The notes under the pieces are model-generated. The model searched no databases. It was not told the origin of the DNA and saw nothing but the letters and a program-made list of their open reading frames with translations. From Larkinella sp051857545 (GTDB lineage Bacteria; Bacteroidota; Bacteroidia; Cytophagales; Spirosomataceae), in NCBI RefSeq assembly GCF_051857545.1, contig NZ_JBPZHB010000001.1:868001-932000 (forward strand): DNA of 64,000 nucleotides, in the 5' to 3' direction. A program made the position numbers and the translations under genes. Shown here one piece after another: positions 47,213-56,646 of the stretch. Every line of letters starts with the position of its first letter. Within the stretch, counting starts at the first letter, position 1.

Positions 47213-47343
47213 TGTGATCCATAAGATCCATAACTATTGACACTAGTCGTCCTCCCTTAATGGGAATTCAGGGTGCCAAGTGGAAGTTTTAATATTACAA
47301 GTGCATTTCTGTTTACCTACAGTTTCCCTGTCCTACCTATAAA

Positions 47344-48450
47344 ATGTTTTACAGTCTGTTTACCTTAAAGGGTGAGCGCTCACTAGAGTCGGATTTTCCG
47401 AAAGAGAAATTCGATCCAATAAATTCGATCTCATCCGGTAACGGATTTTTACAAAAGAAAATACCTGATTATTTATTGAATTTTGCCAATAAGCCTAACT
47501 GGACCTGTGTACAACTAGAAGAGATCATAAAAAATACATCTCATCGGAAAGTTGATAATTTGTACCTTGATGAGATCCTCTTAAAATCGGATAATCCTAA
47601 TCTGATTTTCGAAAGAATTCGCCAATCCTTATCGCCCGATGGTTACTTCGCTTTTAGAATAGTCACGGCGGAAAATATTAAGTTCAAAATTCAGGAGCGG
47701 TTTTCTTCCAGCATATTCAATATTTATTACCCATTTCACTTTTTATCCAGAAGGGTTCTGCCTAAGCTCAAAGGATGTCGAAAAATTTGCCGGTTACTGA
47801 CAATACCTATCGACGTTTCTAAAGCCGAGATAATGGGTAGGCTTATTTATAAAGGTTTCAATATCATCGATTTGGTAGAGACCGACTACGAAACGGTCAT
47901 TATTACGCAGCCTAGTAGCGTTTCTAATCCCAGTATTTCAAATCCTGAACCCAATGAAGGGTTTCTTTTTAAGATGAAACGTCTGGGTGAAAACGGGAAA
48001 GGAATCACCGTTTATAAATTTCGTTCAATGCATCCCTACGCTGAATACGTACAGGACTATTTACACCGAAAAAATGGGCTGGAAGCGGGGGGGAAATTCA
48101 AAAACGATTTCAGGGTCAGTACGGGCGGGCGAGTACTCCGCAAATACTGGATCGACGAATTGCCAATGCTATATAATTTGTTAAAAGGCGATATTAAATT
48201 AATTGGTGTCCGCCCCATTAGTGAGCATTATTTTAGCTTGTATCCCGAACACGCCCAAGTCATCAGGAAAAAATATAAACCCGGTTTATTACCGCCTTTT
48301 TACGCCGATATGCCGGTTACTTTCACGGAGATCGTTCAGTCGGAAGTAAATTATTTGCAGGCGTATGCAAAAGCCCCATTTCAGACGGATCTGCTATATC
48401 TCAGGCGGATACTGACCAACATTATTGTTAAAAAAGTACGTAGCAAATAG
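47344..48450 (+). CDS. Sugar transferase with methyltransferase-like N-terminal part
   Basis: A 368-residue protein. The C-terminal 170 residues are the bacterial sugar transferase domain (FKMKRLGENGKGITVYKFRSMHPYAEY, YWIDELPMLYNLLKGDIKLIGVRPI), which adds the first sugar phosphate to the lipid carrier. The N-terminal 200 residues lack the usual membrane helix. They instead read like a degenerate SAM-methyltransferase tail (SPDGYFAFRIVTAENIKF and VETDYETVIITQP). The fused form is seen in Bacteroidota annotations, but its N-terminal function is unknown. It follows wzc in the locus and is likely the initiating enzyme of this polymer. Confidence 0.85.
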   Translation: MFYSLFTLKGERSLESDFPKEKFDPINSISSGNGFLQKKIPDYLLNFANKPNWTCVQLEEIIKNTSHRKVDNLYLDEILLKSDNPNLIFERIRQSLSPDGYFAFRIVTAENIKFKIQERFSSSIFNIYYPFHFLSRRVLPKLKGCRKICRLLTIPIDVSKAEIMGRLIYKGFNIIDLVETDYETVIITQPSSVSNPSISNPEPNEGFLFKMKRLGENGKGITVYKFRSMHPYAEYVQDYLHRKNGLEAGGKFKNDFRVSTGGRVLRKYWIDELPMLYNLLKGDIKLIGVRPISEHYFSLYPEHAQVIRKKYKPGLLPPFYADMPVTFTEIVQSEVNYLQAYAKAPFQTDLLYLRRILTNIIVKKVRSK

Positions 48451-48482
48451 CTTTTTTAACCGGAATACCTGACGCCTTCGCC

Positions 48483-49625
48483 ATGCAAACCGACGATCTG
48501 GGGACTATTCAAATGGTTGATTTACGAAATCAATACCTGAAAAGTAAAGCTGCGATCGATACTGCAATTCAGGATTGTATCGATTCAACTGCTTTCATCA
48601 AAGGACCCCAGGTAGCATCGTTTGAACAACAACTGGCCAAGAATCTGAACATCCCGTATGTGGTTTCCTGCGCGAACGGAACCGATGCACTGCAACTGGC
48701 CATGATGGCGCTGGACTTAAAACCAAACGATGAAGTGATCGTGCCGGCGTTTACCTACGTGGCCACTGCCGAAGTAGTTGCCTTGCTCGGTCTAAAACCG
48801 GTCATCATTGATGTCGACCCGCGGACGTTTACCATCGATCAGAACCTGGTGGCTGAAGCAATTACCCCCAAGACCCGACTGGTGGTTCCGGTGCATTTAT
48901 TTGGCCAGTGCGCTGATATGGAGGGGATTCTGCAATTGTGCAACGATCAGGATATTGCCGTTATCGAGGATGCTGCCCAGGCCATTGGAGCGACCTACAC
49001 TTTTCGGGATGGACGCGTAAAAACCGCCGGTGCGCTGGGCGATTTGGGGACAACCTCGTTCTTCCCTTCCAAGAACCTGGGTTGCTTTGGTGACGGCGGG
49101 GCGGTTTTCACTAATTCCGAGCGATTAGCCGAGAAAGTAAAAATGATTGCCAACCATGGTCAGTCCCGGAAGTATTCTCATGAGACGATTGGGGTGAATT
49201 CCAGATTAGATTCTATTCAGGCAGCCATTTTAATCGAGAAACTAAAACAGTTGACGACGTATACACGTAACCGTCAGCGCGTGGCAGACTTATATGATGA
49301 AGTGTTGGAAACTTGCGATGCTATTGAAATTCCGTACCGGGCCAGCCAATCGACGCATGTTTTTCACCAGTATACGTTGAAAGTCCCGGCCGACCGCCGG
49401 GACGATTTGAAAGCCTACCTGAGTCAGAAAAAAATACCCAGTATGATCTATTATCCGATGCCACTGAACAACCAGAAGGCTTATCAGGGAATCGGAAGGG
49501 TAGTCGGTAATTTGAAAGTGACGCAGGATCTGTGTCAGCGGGTTATTTCGTTGCCGATGCATACGGAGTTGTCGGATGTGCAGGTGGCCTACATTGCTGA
49601 ATCGGTGATCGACTATTTCGCTTAA
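48483..49625 (+). CDS. DegT/DnrJ/EryC1/StrS aminotransferase (WbpE-like)
   Basis: A 380-residue PLP-dependent sugar aminotransferase. The motifs are the substrate loop SCANGTDALQLAMMAL, Asp/Gln of the PLP site in VIEDAAQAIGA and the Schiff-base lysine in TSFFPSKNLGCFGDGG. The neighbours (a WbpD-like acyltransferase and WbpB-like dehydrogenase) suggest that it is WbpE, which transaminates UDP-3-keto-GlcNAcA to UDP-GlcNAc(3NH2)A. It ends three bases before the acyltransferase gene. Confidence 0.9.
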   Translation: MQTDDLGTIQMVDLRNQYLKSKAAIDTAIQDCIDSTAFIKGPQVASFEQQLAKNLNIPYVVSCANGTDALQLAMMALDLKPNDEVIVPAFTYVATAEVVALLGLKPVIIDVDPRTFTIDQNLVAEAITPKTRLVVPVHLFGQCADMEGILQLCNDQDIAVIEDAAQAIGATYTFRDGRVKTAGALGDLGTTSFFPSKNLGCFGDGGAVFTNSERLAEKVKMIANHGQSRKYSHETIGVNSRLDSIQAAILIEKLKQLTTYTRNRQRVADLYDEVLETCDAIEIPYRASQSTHVFHQYTLKVPADRRDDLKAYLSQKKIPSMIYYPMPLNNQKAYQGIGRVVGNLKVTQDLCQRVISLPMHTELSDVQVAYIAESVIDYFA

Positions 49626-49628
49626 ACC

Positions 49629-50204
49629 GTGGAATCCGTTTTTATCCATCCGACCGCCGTTGTCGACGAAGGTTGTGAAATTGGCGAGGGGACTACCATC
49701 TGGCATTTCTCTCATATTATGCCCGGCTGCATCATCGGCAAAAGCTGTAATATCGGCCAAAACGTGGTGGTTTCACCAAAGGTGGTATTGGGCAATAACG
49801 TAAAAGTACAAAACAACGTGTCGATTTATACGGGCGTTACCTGCGCCGACGATGTGTTTCTGGGTCCTTCCATGGTGTTTACGAATGTCTCCAACCCGCG
49901 GAGTGCCATTAACCGACGTGCACAGTACGAAAAGACGCACGTTGGCAAAGGAGCCAGTATCGGGGCCAACGCGACGATTGTGTGCGGAAATGACATTGGT
50001 GAATATGCCTTTATTGGCGCCGGTGCCGTGGTCACCAAATCCGTACCGCCTTACGCCCTGGTCATTGGTAACCCGGCAAAACAGTTGGGCTGGATCAGTG
50101 AATACGGGCATCGACTGGTTTTCGATGCAGATGGGATCGCAACCTGTCCGGAAAGTGGGGTGTTTTATCAACTGAAAAATGGTGCCCTGTCGATTACCGA
50201 ATGA
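49629..50204 (+). CDS. Hexapeptide-repeat acyltransferase (WbpD-like)
   Basis: A 191-residue left-handed beta-helix transferase that starts with GTG. The repeats are visible as [IV]-G-x-x-x-x-[IV] steps (CEIGEGTTIW, CIIGKSCNIGQNVVV, VLGNNVKVQNNV) with the loop containing the family YTGVTCADDVFLGPSMVF. It likely N-acetylates the 3-amino group of UDP-GlcNAc(3NH2)A, as WbpD does. The genes before and after fit the same pathway. Confidence 0.88.
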   Translation: MESVFIHPTAVVDEGCEIGEGTTIWHFSHIMPGCIIGKSCNIGQNVVVSPKVVLGNNVKVQNNVSIYTGVTCADDVFLGPSMVFTNVSNPRSAINRRAQYEKTHVGKGASIGANATIVCGNDIGEYAFIGAGAVVTKSVPPYALVIGNPAKQLGWISEYGHRLVFDADGIATCPESGVFYQLKNGALSITE

Positions 50205-50226
50205 AAAACGTGTATTTCTGTCTCCC

Positions 50227-51189
50227 ATGAAACGATTTGCCCTGATTGGTGCTGCCGGATTTATCGCACCACGCCACTTCAAAGCCATCAAAGAAACCGG
50301 TCATGCCGTCGTCACCGCTTTCGATAAATTCGATTCCGTAGGCATCATCGACAGTTTCTTTCCCCAGGCTGATTTCTTCACGGAATTCGAGCGCTTCGAT
50401 CGACATGTCGACAAATTACGGCGCGGAGGCAAGACACCCATCGACTACGTCAGTATTTGCAGCCCCAATTACCTCCATGACGCCCACATTCGGTTTGGGC
50501 TACGAAGCGGTGCCGATGTCATTTGCGAAAAACCGCTCGTGTTGAATCCATGGAACATCGGCGCCATCGCTGAAATGGAAAAAGAAACCGGAAAGAAAGT
50601 ATATAATATTCTCCAACTCCGGCTACATCCCACCATTATTGCCTTAAAAAACCGGATGGATAAGGACACATCGGGTAAAATCTACGATCTTGATTTAGCG
50701 TATATTACCTGCCGGGGGAAATGGTACAACACCAGTTGGAAAGGGGATAAGAGTAAATCCGGGGGGATTGCCACCAATATTGGCGTTCATTTTTTTGATA
50801 TGCTTACCTGGATCTTCGGGAAAGTAAAACAAAATACCGTACACGTCCACGAGGATAACAAAGCCGCCGGTTACCTGGAACTGGAACGCGCTCGCGTACG
50901 GTGGTTCTTGAGTACGGATGATGAATCACTCCCGGAAGCGATCAGACTTACGTCCAAACGGACCTACCGCTCGCTGCAAATCGAAGGGGAAGAAATCGAA
51001 TTTAGCGACGGTTTTACGGATCTGCACACGAAGAGCTACGAACAAATTCTGGCGGGAAACGGATTTTCGCTCAGTGAGGCTTCGCCATCCATAGAAATTG
51101 TTCATTATATCCGGAATGCCAGCCTGAGCCCACTTAGCGGGGATTATCATCCGTTGGCCAATAACCGACAGAATAAGATTGCGGTATAG
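50227..51189 (+). CDS. Gfo/Idh/MocA oxidoreductase (WbpB/WlbA-like)
   Basis: A 320-residue NAD-dependent sugar dehydrogenase. The N-terminal Rossmann fold starts FALIGAAGFIAPRH; the catalytic motif EKPLVLNPW holds the conserved Lys of the EKP signature. The insert GAAGFIAPRHFKAI and the LRLHPTIIALK region match WlbA/WbpB dehydrogenases of UDP-GlcNAcA. The frame is open upstream, but ATG 50227 starts the fold directly. With WbpE and WbpD it makes the diacetamido-uronic acid; the 6-dehydrogenase WbpA is not in the window. Confidence 0.88.
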   Translation: MKRFALIGAAGFIAPRHFKAIKETGHAVVTAFDKFDSVGIIDSFFPQADFFTEFERFDRHVDKLRRGGKTPIDYVSICSPNYLHDAHIRFGLRSGADVICEKPLVLNPWNIGAIAEMEKETGKKVYNILQLRLHPTIIALKNRMDKDTSGKIYDLDLAYITCRGKWYNTSWKGDKSKSGGIATNIGVHFFDMLTWIFGKVKQNTVHVHEDNKAAGYLELERARVRWFLSTDDESLPEAIRLTSKRTYRSLQIEGEEIEFSDGFTDLHTKSYEQILAGNGFSLSEASPSIEIVHYIRNASLSPLSGDYHPLANNRQNKIAV

Positions 51190-51231
51190 TTACCAAACAG
51201 CCAATGTATACAGACAGCAGCAGGCATTGCA

Positions 51232-52110
51232 ATGATTGAAGTAGAAGACGAAGCGATCGTCGATCAGGAAAAAGAGACGTACGCCCACTCGATTACCCCG
51301 CAGAACAGCTTGTTCGACTTGCGGTTAGCCGAAATCTGGCGGTATCGCGACCTGCTGATGCTGTTTGTCCGCCGTGATTTTGTGGCGAAATACAAACAGA
51401 CGATTCTGGGGCCAATCTGGTTTTTTATTCAACCCATTTTCCAGACGGCGGTTATGGCTATCGTCTTTGGCGGAATGGCCGGATTATCGACCGATGGGGC
51501 ACCACCCATTTTGTTTTATCTGGCGGGCGTCACAGCCTGGAACTACTTTGCCAACTGTTTGCGAGCCACTTCAAACACCTTTACAGCGAATGCCGGCTTG
51601 TTCGGAAAAGTCTATTTTCCGCGAGCAGTTACGCCCTTATCAGTCGTCATCAGCAATCTGATTCAGTTCGGAATCGGGATGCTCTTGTTCCTGGTGATGT
51701 TCATCTTTTTTGCCTTTACAGGTTATGATTTGCACCCAAACAGCACACTACTCTTATTGCCGCTGCTGATCGTCATCATGGGCTTTATGGGGCTTGGGCT
51801 TGGGATGCTCGTTTCTGCCATGACCACCCGTTACCGCGATCTGCAATATTTAGTCGAGTTTGGGGTACAACTGTTAATGTATGCGACACCGGTTATTCTC
51901 CCATTGTCGGCGGTTCCGGAGAAATACAAGTTCATCATGTTGATCAATCCCATGACGGGCGTTATCGAGACTTTTAAATATGGATTTTTAGGCATAGGTA
52001 CGTTTTCCTGGGGATTGCTTGGCTATTCAGCCGGATTTACAATCATCGTGTTTTTGGTTGGATTGATGATCTTCAACAGAACGGAGAAAAACTTTATGGA
52101 TACGGTTTGA
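51232..52110 (+). CDS. wzm: ABC-2 polysaccharide transporter permease (Wzm)
   Basis: A 292-residue membrane protein with six helices; the conserved N-terminal motif LLMLFVRRDFVAKYKQTILGPIWFFIQP is typical for Wzm/KpsM permeases. It forms the inner-membrane channel for lipid-linked O-antigen or capsule chains, with the ATPase encoded next (22-base gap). The other helices are seen at about 80-100, 125-150, 155-180, 185-205 and 255-285. An ABC-dependent route means that polymerisation occurs in the cytoplasm. Confidence 0.93.
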   Translation: MIEVEDEAIVDQEKETYAHSITPQNSLFDLRLAEIWRYRDLLMLFVRRDFVAKYKQTILGPIWFFIQPIFQTAVMAIVFGGMAGLSTDGAPPILFYLAGVTAWNYFANCLRATSNTFTANAGLFGKVYFPRAVTPLSVVISNLIQFGIGMLLFLVMFIFFAFTGYDLHPNSTLLLLPLLIVIMGFMGLGLGMLVSAMTTRYRDLQYLVEFGVQLLMYATPVILPLSAVPEKYKFIMLINPMTGVIETFKYGFLGIGTFSWGLLGYSAGFTIIVFLVGLMIFNRTEKNFMDTV

Positions 52111-52131
52111 GCCGGTCGCTGAATTGAACGC

Positions 52132-53403
52132 ATGAAACCGATCATAAAAGTTGAGAATCTGTCCAAGCAATACCGTCTTGGTACAATAGGTACCGGAACC
52201 ATGCGGGAGGATGTTCAGCGATGGTGGCATCGCGTCAGGGGGAAGGAAGATCCTTACCAAAAAATTGGCGAAACCAACGACCGGAGTAGTAAAGGCAGTA
52301 GCGAATACGTTTGGGCACTTAAAGACATCAATTTCGAAGTAATGCCAGGTGAAGTTTTAGGTATTATTGGTAATAACGGAGCTGGTAAATCGACATTACT
52401 CAAAATCCTGTCTAAAGTAACGGGGCCAACCACCGGGCGAATAGACTTCAATGGACGAATCGGGAGTCTATTGGAGGTAGGCACTGGGTTTCACCCTGAT
52501 TTGACAGGACGAGAAAATATCTTCTTGAATGGCGCCATTTTAGGAATGACCAAGCGAGAAATTAATTCAAAGCTTGATGAAATTATAAACTTCTCAGGAT
52601 GCGAACGCTATATTGATACACCTGTAAAACGCTATTCAAGCGGAATGACTGTACGATTAGGATTTGCAGTTGCCGCCCATCTTAATCCTGAAATTCTAAT
52701 TGTTGATGAAGTGTTGGCGGTAGGCGATATAGAGTTTCAAAAGAAAGCAATCAGAAAGATGCAGGATGTAAGTCGTAACCAAGGAAGGACTGTATTATTT
52801 GTGAGTCACAATATGGCGGCTTTGAGGAATTTATGCACAAGCGGATTAACAATAAGAAATGGAAAAATAGAAGGGATTAAGAAAGGAATAAATGAAGTTG
52901 TAGATGAATATATGAATTACTCTACAAATAAACCCTTAAATATTCCAATAGTAGAGAGGCAAGATAGAGCTGGTACAAGAGAATTGAAATTTGTAGGATT
53001 AAAGATTTGTAATACACATAATGGATCAGATATATATGTCGGTACGCCTATAATTTTTGAAATACATTATATATCGATGCATAATAGCTTTGTTGGAAAT
53101 TTTCTTATAAGTATTAATTCTGATAGACAAGAATGTCTAACATTTTTGGAATCTGAAATTATTGAAGGGTTTACCACAAAATTTGAAAAGGAGGCAAAAA
53201 TTAGAGTGTCTTTAACAGGAGATATCTCTTTACCACCAGGTACATATTATTTGAATATTGCTGCCTATGTGAACGGTGAAATTGCAGATCATGTGCAACA
53301 TGCATTAATATTTAATGTGAGTGAGGGCCAGTTTTTCTTATTTGGTAGATTACCAAGAGGAAAGGGCGCTTTCCTTACAAAACAACAGTGGAAAATAAAT
53401 TAA
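52132..53403 (+). CDS. wzt: ABC polysaccharide transporter ATPase (Wzt) with C-terminal binding domain
   Basis: A 423-residue ATPase. The N-terminal domain has Walker A IIGNNGAGKSTLLKIL, signature KRYSSGMTVRLGFAVAAH and Walker B EILIVDEVLAVGD. From about residue 275 a beta-sandwich Wzt C-terminal domain follows (ELKFVGLKICNTHNGSDIYVGTPIIFEI), which recognises the chain end modification of the exported polymer. The DNA is host-like up to about 52540, then turns very AT-rich, so the C-terminal half and part of the ATPase come from another source than the start. Confidence 0.93.
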   Translation: MKPIIKVENLSKQYRLGTIGTGTMREDVQRWWHRVRGKEDPYQKIGETNDRSSKGSSEYVWALKDINFEVMPGEVLGIIGNNGAGKSTLLKILSKVTGPTTGRIDFNGRIGSLLEVGTGFHPDLTGRENIFLNGAILGMTKREINSKLDEIINFSGCERYIDTPVKRYSSGMTVRLGFAVAAHLNPEILIVDEVLAVGDIEFQKKAIRKMQDVSRNQGRTVLFVSHNMAALRNLCTSGLTIRNGKIEGIKKGINEVVDEYMNYSTNKPLNIPIVERQDRAGTRELKFVGLKICNTHNGSDIYVGTPIIFEIHYISMHNSFVGNFLISINSDRQECLTFLESEIIEGFTTKFEKEAKIRVSLTGDISLPPGTYYLNIAAYVNGEIADHVQHALIFNVSEGQFFLFGRLPRGKGAFLTKQQWKIN

Positions 53404-53407
53404 ATAT

Positions 53408-54829
53408 ATGGAAGCCGTAAATTATTCTACTAAATCAATGGTTGATGATTTTGGTCGTGTTTTCTTTTTTAAAAACAAAGTTTACAGAGCTATAAATCCA
53501 AAAAGAGAAAAATATTGTATTGATTTACTTAAGTCTGATTTATTTACTGTATTAACAGAAAAAGGATTAATACCTAAAACAAAAATTTCAAACTTTGAAT
53601 TAGATGATTTTAATCTTATACTTGAACATGAAAAATTAAGAGAAATACCTCAACATGAATGGTCTTTCGAGATATTTAAAGCTGCTGCAATATTAGTATT
53701 AGATATCAATGATATATGTAATAAGCATGGATATGAATTAAAAGATGCACATACTTTTAATATACTATTTAGGGGACTTGAGCCTGTTTATGTTGATATT
53801 GGTAGTATTACGCAAATACAAGATGGCAATTGGGTTGCGTTAGATGAGTTTATTGGAGTATTTTATCTTCCAATACAATTTTATTTACAAAATGAATTTT
53901 ATATTTTCAGGAAGCTTGTTGAAAGTAATTTTTATAGATTACAAACTGCACCATTCCAAACATATTATTCTTCTAGTTTATGTAAATTAATCAAAAAAAA
54001 ACCATACAAATATAATTTAAGGATTGGCAGTGTAGTATTTAAAAATGTGTCTATAAATTTGCATACATTAGGAATTATATGTAGGGCAATAAATAAGATC
54101 GAGAATATAATCTTTGGTGGAAAATTAAAACTAGTCAAATTGTCTTGTGAATTACACTCAAAAGAATGGATAAAAAACACAATATTAAACTCAACCATAA
54201 AATGTAAAAATACTGAGTGGTCAGGTTATCACGAACAAAACTATGGTCTTAAAGAAAATACAGTTATTCCATCAAGGTTTGAGCAAATTATTAATTTAAT
54301 AAACGATTTGTGTAGTAAAGATGAGATTGATTCAATTATTGATATAGCTGGTAATGAAGGTATTATGTCGAAATTAATTTATTTAAAAACATCAATTAAA
54401 AATATTGTCTTAATTGATTATGACGCACTTGCAATAGATAGTGCGTATAGTAATTTTAAAGAATTAAATACTGAAGGAAGAGTATCAATCGCATTGTTGA
54501 ATTTTATATTCACTCTGAATATAGAAGATACCGCTAAAAGATATAGGTCAGATATAGTTCTGGCTTTAGCTGTGACTCATCATCTAATATTGACACAGGA
54601 GTATTCAATAGAAGTAATATTTGAGCGACTCAAGATGTTCTCGAATAAATACGTAGTCGTCGAATTTATGCCATTAGGCCTTTGGTCTATTCATACTAAG
54701 CAAGGGCCCAAACCTCCGCAATGGTATAATTTAGAATGGTTTAATGAAAAATTTCAACAATATTTTCAATTAATAGAAATGAGAAAAATTGAGGAAAATA
54801 GAATAGTATTTTTAGGATGTAAAAAGTAG
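53408..54829 (+). CDS. Kinase-like plus SAM-methyltransferase fusion protein
   Basis: A 473-residue protein. The C-terminal 200 residues are a class I methyltransferase: motif I SIIDIAGNEGIMSKLIYL, acidic residue in VLIDYDALAI, then SDIVLALAVTHHLIL. The N-terminal 250 residues look like a degenerate protein-kinase/choline-kinase fold: an E-L-K-DAHTFNILF segment (catalytic-loop-like Asp/Asn) followed by PVYVDIGSI (DFG-like). Wzt-linked systems often use a methyl or phosphomethyl cap to stop chain growth, and this fits a kinase-methyltransferase like WbdD. The gene is extremely AT-rich. Confidence 0.75.
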   Translation: MEAVNYSTKSMVDDFGRVFFFKNKVYRAINPKREKYCIDLLKSDLFTVLTEKGLIPKTKISNFELDDFNLILEHEKLREIPQHEWSFEIFKAAAILVLDINDICNKHGYELKDAHTFNILFRGLEPVYVDIGSITQIQDGNWVALDEFIGVFYLPIQFYLQNEFYIFRKLVESNFYRLQTAPFQTYYSSSLCKLIKKKPYKYNLRIGSVVFKNVSINLHTLGIICRAINKIENIIFGGKLKLVKLSCELHSKEWIKNTILNSTIKCKNTEWSGYHEQNYGLKENTVIPSRFEQIINLINDLCSKDEIDSIIDIAGNEGIMSKLIYLKTSIKNIVLIDYDALAIDSAYSNFKELNTEGRVSIALLNFIFTLNIEDTAKRYRSDIVLALAVTHHLILTQEYSIEVIFERLKMFSNKYVVVEFMPLGLWSIHTKQGPKPPQWYNLEWFNEKFQQYFQLIEMRKIEENRIVFLGCKK

Positions 54830-54860
54830 ATTTATTTGTATTTTTTATCGTATTATAAAT

Positions 54861-55565
54861 ATGTTAAAATATATTAAATTGAAAGTATACTTATTATGTA
54901 AATTTATACTGACTAAGTTGTTACCTGAGACGAATGTTCTATTTCAAAAAAAATTGAATATATTTTTGGATGAAAACGTATATTTTGATCAATTAAGAGT
55001 AAGTTTTACTAGTTCAAAATTAGGAGATAATGTAAAATTATATAAACCCTATAAAATTGATAATGCTGTAATAGGATCATATTCATATATAGCGGAAAAT
55101 TCAATTATTTCAGAAACTATTATTGGAAAATTCTGTTCTATCGGTCCTAATTTAGTTTGTGGTTGGGGTATTCACCCTATAAGTGGAATCAGTACAGCAC
55201 CAATGTTTTATTCAACATGCAAACAGAATGGTATAACGCTATCATTGTTTGATAAGATAATTGAACGCAAGAGGATAAGCATTGGGAATGATGTATTTAT
55301 TGGTGCTAATGTTACAATTTTAGATGGAGTTACTATAGGTGATGGCGCAATTATAGGAGCTGGAGCTGTTGTATCAAAAGATATACCCCCATATGCTATT
55401 GCTGTAGGGGTACCAATCCAAGTACTTAAGTTTAGGTTTGAAAATGATACAATTGAAAAACTGATGCAAATAAAATGGTGGGATTCTGATGAGGGTGTTT
55501 TAAAAGATTTGGAGGCAATGTTTTTCAAAATAAATGATTTTGTTGATAAATATGCTAAAGGCTAA
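54861..55565 (+). CDS. CatB-like hexapeptide O-acetyltransferase
   Basis: A 234-residue left-handed beta-helix acyltransferase: repeats IDNAVIGSYSYIAENSII, SETIIGKFCSIGPNLVC, then RISIGNDVFIGANVTILDGVTIGDGAIIGAGAVVSKDIPPYAIAVGVP. The catalytic-type His is in WGIHPISGIS. It belongs to the xenobiotic/virginiamycin acetyltransferase type and probably O-acetylates a sugar of this polymer. It lies in the AT-rich segment. Confidence 0.88.
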   Translation: MLKYIKLKVYLLCKFILTKLLPETNVLFQKKLNIFLDENVYFDQLRVSFTSSKLGDNVKLYKPYKIDNAVIGSYSYIAENSIISETIIGKFCSIGPNLVCGWGIHPISGISTAPMFYSTCKQNGITLSLFDKIIERKRISIGNDVFIGANVTILDGVTIGDGAIIGAGAVVSKDIPPYAIAVGVPIQVLKFRFENDTIEKLMQIKWWDSDEGVLKDLEAMFFKINDFVDKYAKG

Positions 55566-55820
55566 TATAATAAATTATTTCGATTGAATGATAATTTGCA
55601 AATGAAATGACGTTGTTTATCTTCTAATAGAACTGATTTATCTAAAGTTATCGATTTATTAGTTTTTGATCGATCTTTTCGTGTAAATGTTGTAAAAAGA
55701 AAAATAAAGTATTTTTAATTTACGAAGCTTGCAATAGAAAAATCGGACATAATCAAAGTGCAACACTAATTAGTATACGAGAATTTAACTAATTCTTTAA
55801 TTTTATAATAAATATTTATT

Positions 55821-56639
55821 TTGAAACCTTTTTTTAGCGTAATAATTCCAACTAATAATAGTGCTGAAGTTATTTCTTTTTGTTTGGAAAGTGTATTGAA
55901 TCAAAACTTTGAAAATTTTGAAATTTTGATTATGGATGCTGTTTCATCTGATAATACTTTGTCGATTGCTCAAAGTTATTATGATAATCGAATTAGAATA
56001 TTTTCAGAACATGATGAGGGTATCTACGATGCCATGAACAAAGGTATTGTTCGTTCGAAAGGAGAATGGCTGTATTTTTTAGGAAGTGACGATTTATTAT
56101 ATAAAGAAAATATTTTAAAATACATATATGATTTAATAAGTTTATATAATAAATTAGATGTACTATATGGAAATGTTTTAATGTTGCCGTCAAATACTAT
56201 TTATGATGGAGAGTTTACTTTTGAAAAGATGCAGACAGTAACAATTTGTCATCAAGCGATTTTTTATAAAAGAAGCATTTTTGATGATTTTGGTTTATAT
56301 AACATTAAATATAAAGTTTTTGCGGATCATGATATTAATCTTAATTGGCTATTTAGCGATAAACATAAAAACTTATTTATTAATGTGATTATTGCTGCAT
56401 ACTCAGAATCTGGTTTTAGCTCATATTATAAGGATGTAGAATTTGAGGCTGACTTTGATCAAAAACTTTTTAGGTTAGCTTTGGGAAAATACTCATTTGT
56501 TAAGTTAAAAGAATTAGCTTTAAGGATTTCATTTTTAAAAAAGGAAAAAAAAGAGATTTGTTATTCAATTATTTATCTTTCGATTTATTATGTTTTTAGA
56601 TTATTAGACTTGGTTAAAAGAAGAATTTTAAGGAAATAG
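55821..56639 (+). CDS. Family 2 glycosyltransferase
   Basis: A 272-residue GT-A glycosyltransferase that begins with TTG (no suitable ATG upstream). The motifs are FSVIIPTNNS at the start, ILIMDAVSSDNTL, then the DxD-like GSDDLLY, and EHDEGIYDAMNKGI. The last 40 residues are basic. This WcaA-like layout is seen for transferases that add sugars to undecaprenyl-linked chains. The substrate is unknown. It is preceded by a 255-base AT-rich gap. Confidence 0.85.
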   Translation: MKPFFSVIIPTNNSAEVISFCLESVLNQNFENFEILIMDAVSSDNTLSIAQSYYDNRIRIFSEHDEGIYDAMNKGIVRSKGEWLYFLGSDDLLYKENILKYIYDLISLYNKLDVLYGNVLMLPSNTIYDGEFTFEKMQTVTICHQAIFYKRSIFDDFGLYNIKYKVFADHDINLNWLFSDKHKNLFINVIIAAYSESGFSSYYKDVEFEADFDQKLFRLALGKYSFVKLKELALRISFLKKEKKEICYSIIYLSIYYVFRLLDLVKRRILRK

Positions 56640-56646
56640 GATTGTT

